Source: Williamsia herbipolensis (GTDB taxonomy: Bacteria; Actinomycetota; Actinomycetes; Mycobacteriales; Mycobacteriaceae). From it: DNA of 64,000 nucleotides. Location: contig NZ_JXYP01000021.1 of the NCBI RefSeq assembly GCF_000964005.1, positions 62,001 to 126,000 of the forward strand. The letters run 5' to 3'. Shown here in pieces: positions 59,425 through 64,000 of this stretch (position 1 is its first letter; the number at the start of each line of letters is the position of its first letter). Under the pieces are notes generated by a model. That model searched no databases. It was not told the origin of the DNA and saw nothing but the letters and a program-made list of their open reading frames with translations. Made by a program: the position numbers and the translations under genes.

Positions 59425-62400
59425 GGCAGGTCGGCCCGAGAAGCGCCTTCAGGTCGCCCATCAGAGCCGAACTCGGCGTCACCCGGAGGTTGTTGTCGAG
59501 TCGCAGCGTGGTCGCCGACTCGCCGCTGATGAGCCGCACGTGGACATCCGAGGTCCCCGGATGACGGATCAGCACCTGCTTGAGGGCACTCACCCGGTCC
59601 TGCGTGCACAGTCGTGTCGACATCGTCAGGGCGAGCGGGCGCGCCTCCCCCACGTGTGAGAGGTCGGGCACCGCCAGATCGTTGGCGCTGATCATCATGT
59701 TGTCGTCGTCGCGGATGTTGACCCGGGCCTTGATGAGCACCACCGCGTCGGCCACGATGTCCATCCCGTAGGCCTGGAACGCGCGCGGGAAGAAGTACAC
59801 CTCCACACCACCGACGAGATCCTCGAGGGTGACCACCGCGTACGGCTCGCCCTTCTTGTTGACTCGTCGGGTGACCGCGGAGATGATGCCGCCGATGACG
59901 ATCTGCGCGCCGTCGGAGACGTTCTTCTCCAGCAGGCTGGTCAGCGAGGTGTCGGTCTGCGCCGAGATGACGTGCTCGATGCCGCCGAGCGGATGCCCGG
60001 ACACGTAGAGCCCCAACATCTCCCGTTCGAGCGCGAGCTTGTGCTTGGTGTCCCACTCCTCATCGGGCACCCGGACGGCGAAGACGTCGTCGATCACCGC
60101 ACCGGCGTCGTCGGCACCGCCGGCGTCACCGAACAGGTCGAACTGGCCGACGGCCTCGGCCTTCTTCGTGCCCAGCACCGCGTCGACGGCGTCGACGTGC
60201 ACCAGGAACAACCCCTTGCGGGGGTGTCCCAGCGAGTCGAAAGCGCCTGCCTTGATGAGGGATTCGGTGACCTTCTTGCTGCACGCGGTGACGTCGATCT
60301 TGCCGAGGTAGTCCGAGAAGCTGTGGAACTTCCCCTTCTCCTCACGCGCGGCGAGGATCGCGGTGACCACGTTCGTCCCCACGTTGCGCACCGCGACCAG
60401 GCCGAAGCGGATGTCCTCGCCGACGGCGGCGAAGTACCGCTGCGACTCGTTGACGTCGGGCGGGAGGACCGTGATGCCCAGCTTGCGGCAGTCGGCGAGG
60501 TAGATCGCGGCCTTGTCCTTGTCGTCGCCGACCGAGGTGAGCAGTCCCGCCATGAACTCGGCCGGGTAGTTGGCCTTCAGGTACGCGGTCCAGTACGACA
60601 CCAAACCGTAGGCGGCCGCGTGGGACTTGTTGAACGCGTAGCCGGCGAACGGGAGAATGGTGTCCCAGAGCGCCTTGATGGCCGCCTTGGAGAAGCCGTT
60701 GGCGACCATGCCCGCCTCGAACCCCTCGAACTCCTGGGCCAGCACCGACGCCTTCTTCTTGCCCATCGCGCGACGCAGGATGTCGGCTCGACCCAGCGAG
60801 TACCCGGCCACCTTCTGAGCGATCTGCATGATCTGCTCCTGGTAGACGATGAGGCCGTAGGTGTCGCCGAGGATGTCCTTGAGGGGTTCGGCCAGCTCGG
60901 GGTGGATCGGCTTGACGTCCTGTCGACCGTTCTTGCGGTCGGCGTAGTCGTTGTGGGCGTTCATGCCCATGGGGCCGGGCCGGTAGAGGGCGCCGACGGC
61001 GACGATGTCCTCGAAGGTGGTGGGCTGCATGCGTTTGAGCAGTTCACGCATCGGCCCACCGTCGAGCTGGAACACGCCGAGGGTCTGCCCGCGCGCCATC
61101 AACTCGTAGGTCGTGGTGTCGTCGAGGGGCAGCGTGTCCATGTCGATCTCGATGCCGCGGTTGGTGGTGATGTTCTCGAGCGCGTCGTTGATGACCGTCA
61201 GGTTGCGCAGCCCGAGGAAGTCCATCTTGAGCAGCCCGATGGCCTCACACGACGGGTAGTCCCAGCCGGTGATGATGGCACCGTCCTGGGCGCGTTTCCA
61301 CACCGGGATCGCCTCGGTGAGCGGCTCCGAGGACATGATCACCGCGCAGGCGTGCACGCCGGCGTTGCGGATCAGTCCCTCGAGACCCAGTGCGGTGTCG
61401 TAGATCTTCTTGACGTCGGGGTCGGTCTCGATGAGCGCACGGACCTCCGAGGCCTCGCCGTAGCGATCGTGGTCGGGGTCGGTGATCCCGGCGACCGATA
61501 TGTCCTTGGCCATGATGGGCGGCGGCAGCGCCTTGGTGATCCGGTCGGCGATAGCGTAGCCGGGCTGACCGAACTGCACCCGCGCCGAGTCCTTGATCGC
61601 GGCCTTGGTCTTGATGGTGCCGAAGGTGATGACCTGGGCGACCTTGTCGCTGCCCCAGCGTTCGGTCGCGTAGCGGACCATGTCCCCGCGGCGACGGTCG
61701 TCGAAGTCGATGTCGATGTCGGGCATCGACACACGCTCGGGGTTGAGGAACCGCTCGAAGAGCAGACCGTGCGGGATGGGATCGATGTTGGTGATGCCCA
61801 GCGCCCACGCGACGAGCGATCCGGCGGCGCTGCCGCGGCCGGGGCCGACGCGGATCCCGACCTCATGGGCGTGCCGGATGAGGTCGCCGACGACGAGGAA
61901 GTAGGCGGGAAAGCCCATCTGGATGATGACGTCGAGTTCGTAGTTCGCGCGGTCGGTGTAGTCCTGCGGCACGGGTGCGTCGGGGAAACGCCGGGCCAAC
62001 CCCGCGGTGACCTCCTTGCGCAGGAACGTCTCCTGGGTGTCGCCCTCGGGCACCGGGAAGATCGGCATCCGGTCGCGCGGGGTGAACACCTCGGCGTAGC
62101 TCTGGACCCGCTCACCGATCTCGACGGTGTTGTCGCAGGCGCCGGGCACCACGTCGTCCCACTGCTCGCGCATCTCCGCGGCCGACTTCAGGTAGTACCC
62201 GTCGCCGTCGAACTTGAAGCGCGTGGGATCCGACAGCGTCTTGCCGGTCTGGATGCACAGCAGCGCCTCGTGGGTCACCGCGTGACCCTTGGTGACGTAG
62301 TGGCAGTCGTTGGTGACGATCGGCTTGATGCCGAGCTGCCTGCCGATCTCGAGCAGACCGTCGCGGACGCGGCGCTCGATCTCGAGGCCGTGCTCCATCA

Positions 62401-62968
62401 ACTCGAGGTAGAAGTTCTCCTTGCCGAAGATGTCCTGCCACTTCGCGGCGGCCTCGAGGGCCTCGCGCTGATGGCCGAGCCGCAGCCGGGTCTGGACCTC
62501 ACCCGACGGGCAGCCGGTCGTGGCGATGATCCCCTCGGCGTGGGCGGCGATGAGTTCGGCGTCCATGCGGGCCCACTTGCCGAGCTGACCCTCGATCGAC
62601 GCCAGCGAGCTCAGGGTGAACAGGTTGCGCAGGCCGGTCGCGTTCTCGGCGACCATCGTCATGTGGGTGTAGGCGCCGCTACCGGAGACGTCGTCGCTCT
62701 TCTGGTCGCGGTCGCCCCACAGGACGCGTTTGGTGTCGAAGCGCGAGGCGGGGGCGATGTAGGCCTCGATGCCGATGATCGGCGTGATGTCGTGATCCTT
62801 GGCGACGTTGTAGAACTCGCTGGCGCCGAACATGTTCCCGTGGTCGGTCATGCCGATGGCGGTCATCCCGAGACGTTTGGCCTCGGCGAACATCGGCGCC
62901 ACCTTCGCGGCCCCGTCGAGCATGGAGTACTCGGTGTGGTTGTGCAGATGGACGAACGAATCCGACAC
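59414..62968 (-). CDS. dnaE: DNA polymerase III alpha subunit
   Basis: 1,184 aa, the normal length for the replicative DnaE1. The N-terminal PHP domain has [15 protein letters not shown] and MTDHGNMFG with the metal-binding His residues intact, consistent with the proofreading PHP exonuclease of mycobacterial DnaE1. The catalytic aspartates are in [14 protein letters not shown]. The finger region [18 protein letters not shown] and the C-terminal OB-fold ([20 protein letters not shown]) follow. The GTG at 62968 is preceded by AGAGG and gives the conserved start [10 protein letters not shown]. The frame extends upstream to 63298 through non-conserved sequence. Confidence 0.97.
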   Translation of the reverse strand: MSDSFVHLHNHTEYSMLDGAAKVAPMFAEAKRLGMTAIGMTDHGNMFGASEFYNVAKDHDITPIIGIEAYIAPASRFDTKRVLWGDRDQKSDDVSGSGAYTHMTMVAENATGLRNLFTLSSLASIEGQLGKWARMDAELIAAHAEGIIATTGCPSGEVQTRLRLGHQREALEAAAKWQDIFGKENFYLELMEHGLEIERRVRDGLLEIGRQLGIKPIVTNDCHYVTKGHAVTHEALLCIQTGKTLSDPTRFKFDGDGYYLKSAAEMREQWDDVVPGACDNTVEIGERVQSYAEVFTPRDRMPIFPVPEGDTQETFLRKEVTAGLARRFPDAPVPQDYTDRANYELDVIIQMGFPAYFLVVGDLIRHAHEVGIRVGPGRGSAAGSLVAWALGITNIDPIPHGLLFERFLNPERVSMPDIDIDFDDRRRGDMVRYATERWGSDKVAQVITFGTIKTKAAIKDSARVQFGQPGYAIADRITKALPPPIMAKDISVAGITDPDHDRYGEASEVRALIETDPDVKKIYDTALGLEGLIRNAGVHACAVIMSSEPLTEAIPVWKRAQDGAIITGWDYPSCEAIGLLKMDFLGLRNLTVINDALENITTNRGIEIDMDTLPLDDTTTYELMARGQTLGVFQLDGGPMRELLKRMQPTTFEDIVAVGALYRPGPMGMNAHNDYADRKNGRQDVKPIHPELAEPLKDILGDTYGLIVYQEQIMQIAQKVAGYSLGRADILRRAMGKKKASVLAQEFEGFEAGMVANGFSKAAIKALWDTILPFAGYAFNKSHAAAYGLVSYWTAYLKANYPAEFMAGLLTSVGDDKDKAAIYLADCRKLGITVLPPDVNESQRYFAAVGEDIRFGLVAVRNVGTNVVTAILAAREEKGKFHSFSDYLGKIDVTACSKKVTESLIKAGAFDSLGHPRKGLFLVHVDAVDAVLGTKKAEAVGQFDLFGDAGGADDAGAVIDDVFAVRVPDEEWDTKHKLALEREMLGLYVSGHPLGGIEHVISAQTDTSLTSLLEKNVSDGAQIVIGGIISAVTRRVNKKGEPYAVVTLEDLVGGVEVYFFPRAFQAYGMDIVADAVVLIKARVNIRDDDNMMISANDLAVPDLSHVGEARPLALTMSTRLCTQDRVSALKQVLIRHPGTSDVHVRLISGESATTLRLDNNLRVTPSSALMGDLKALLGPTCLSG

Positions 62969-63179
62969 GTGGAATACCTCTCGACGAACGCTGCGGGGTC
63001 CCCGCCGATGCACTGCCGCGCGCGGTCCGATGGCCGGCTGCGACGTGTCGTCCAGTTTAGGTGCGGGCACCCACAAGACCGGTGAGCCACACAGTGCGGG
63101 CGTCCGCCGGTCGTGTGCACACCGCCGACACACCGCGACACGCCGAGCGGGCTGTGACGCGTGGGACTCGAGCCATGGG

Positions 63180-63857
63180 TCAGCCTGCGGGCACCGGAGC
63201 GGTGTCGGAGAGCGGACCGACACGATCGGACTGTTCGGGGAGCAGCGCCCCGACGGTGAACCGCCCGCCCGCGTCGGCCGGGAGGACCTCGACCGCACGG
63301 ACCCGCCGGTCGCCCGCGATCACGCGCAACCGGTCGGCGTCACCGCGCACGACGAGGGCGACCACGCACGCGCATCCCGCGCTGAGCCGTGACCGCACGA
63401 GTGTGGCGATCTGTCGATCGCGCCCCACCGCGTCGGGACCGACCGTCCGCTCGACGTCGTCGACGGCGAGGTCGCGCGCGGTCTGCAGCGATCCCCGATC
63501 CCGGGTGAGGGGTTCGAACGTGGTCGGTGTGGCGACCGCGTCGACCGTGACGTGGAACGCGACCCGCGACGGTCCCGTACGGGCGATCAGCGACCACGCG
63601 GTGTCGTCGTCGAGGGGTGCTCGTGGCGACACCAGCGCCCACCGGGTGCCCGTGGCCCGCGCGGTCCCGGCCGAGGCGGCGGCGATGTACTCGTCGACCG
63701 ACTGCCCGCCGGTGGGACCGAGTCGGTCGGTGGTGACCGCGGGACGTCGGGGCGGATGGGCCGCGCCCAGGGCGTACAGACCGCCGAGGACGACCAACAC
63801 GACGACCGCGCACACGGCGATCGACCCGAACGCGCGGCGCAGACCGTCAGGTCGCAC
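63180..63857 (-). CDS. membrane-anchored protein of unknown function
   Basis: 225 aa from the GTG at 63857. One N-terminal membrane helix ([20 protein letters not shown]) is followed by an extracytoplasmic region that I do not recognise, with a paired Cys (SAGCACVV) and alternating hydrophobic strands. The start overlaps the end of the pseudouridine synthase gene by 11 nt, so the two are co-transcribed. The frame is open to 63875. Confidence 0.72.
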   Translation of the reverse strand: MRPDGLRRAFGSIAVCAVVVLVVLGGLYALGAAHPPRRPAVTTDRLGPTGGQSVDEYIAAASAGTARATGTRWALVSPRAPLDDDTAWSLIARTGPSRVAFHVTVDAVATPTTFEPLTRDRGSLQTARDLAVDDVERTVGPDAVGRDRQIATLVRSRLSAGCACVVALVVRGDADRLRVIAGDRRVRAVEVLPADAGGRFTVGALLPEQSDRVGPLSDTAPVPAG

Positions 63858-64000
63858 GCAGGACGTCCAACGCACCCCGGAGATCGTCCGGGTAGGGGCT
63901 GGTGAACTCGACCAGCCGCCCGTCGGAGGGGTGGGCGAACGACAACGCGCGGGCGTGCAGCCATTGACGTTCGAGCCCGAGGCGGGCGGCCAACGCCGGA
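63847..64000 (-). CDS. RluA/RluD-family pseudouridine synthase, C-terminal end only
   Basis: The last 50 codons of a minus-strand gene that continues beyond the window. The sequence [18 protein letters not shown] matches the conserved C-terminal block of RluD-type 23S rRNA pseudouridine synthases (LHAxxLxFxHP). In M. tuberculosis Rv1540, of this family, also lies near dnaE1. Confidence 0.85.
   Translation of the reverse strand, partial: PALAARLGLERQWLHARALSFAHPSDGRLVEFTSPYPDDLRGALDVLRAT

Noticed and set aside
59972-63085. A 1,037-codon plus-strand open frame opposite dnaE
   Set aside because: It is the antisense shadow of dnaE in high-GC DNA: composition is Asp/Gly/Val/Arg-rich without any domain, and dnaE has clear motifs on the other strand.

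Overview
The window looks like chromosome from a high-GC mycolate-type actinobacterium (order Mycobacteriales; a Gordonia, Williamsia or similar genus is my inference). The reasons are the very strong G/C bias at third codon positions, frequent GTG starts, 4-nt ATGA/GTGA gene overlaps, and a gene order that closely follows the Mycobacterium tuberculosis segment from dnaE1 through ilvA, treZ/treY/treX, bioAFDB, nadA/nadC, his, trp, lgt, pyk and tesB (synteny recalled from general knowledge, not searched). I saw no rRNA, tRNA, CRISPR array, insertion sequence or phage gene.

Layout. 1-6.2 kb: stress/redox block with a partial diiron-type redox enzyme, an RsbW/UsfX-like anti-sigma factor, an FAD-Rieske oxidoreductase with a SigF-type promoter, the SigF-family sigma factor itself, a manganese catalase and a TesB thioesterase. 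6.3-13.9 kb: pyruvate kinase and glutamate synthase (gltB-gltD). 14.0-27.8 kb: one long minus-strand run, hisD-hisC-hisB-hisH-(membrane protein)-priA-impA-hisF-hisI-(tautomerase)-trpE-(Trp membrane protein)-trpC-trpB-trpA-lgt, mostly overlapping or a few bases apart. hisG, hisE, trpD, trpG and trpF are not in it, so PriA probably serves both HisA and TrpF steps. 28.0-31.9 kb: an alcohol dehydrogenase, nadC and nadA (without nadB), and a divergent NrtR/NdnR-type Nudix regulator. Between nadA and the regulator lies a perfect palindrome that contains a good -10 element for nadA. 31.9-37.2 kb: biotin cluster bioA-bioF-bioD-bioB-bsaP plus a DUF2567 membrane protein. 37.3-39.6 kb: membrane acyltransferase fused to an SGNH domain.

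39.7-55.9 kb: glycogen/trehalose genes glgX-treY and treZ, split by a complete polyol-utilisation cassette: xylulokinase, mannitol-type dehydrogenase, sorbitol/xylitol-type zinc dehydrogenase, SorC-type regulator, and an ABC importer (binding lipoprotein, two permeases, ATPase). The import-oxidise-phosphorylate logic would deliver xylulose 5-phosphate or fructose to central metabolism. 55.9-64 kb: LLM-class flavin oxidoreductase, ilvA, a Ddn-like deazaflavin-dependent protein, a tiny membrane protein, dnaE1, an anchored protein of unknown function and the end of an RluD-family pseudouridine synthase.

Most of this is conserved core metabolism. The parts most worth a second look are the split SigF module with the embedded FAD-Rieske gene, the polyol cassette inside the trehalose locus, the nadA/regulator operator, the 18-bp inverted repeat at 29139-29182, several candidate leaderless promoters, and a 7-codon upstream ORF that overlaps the glgX start. 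No clearly new multi-gene system is evident.
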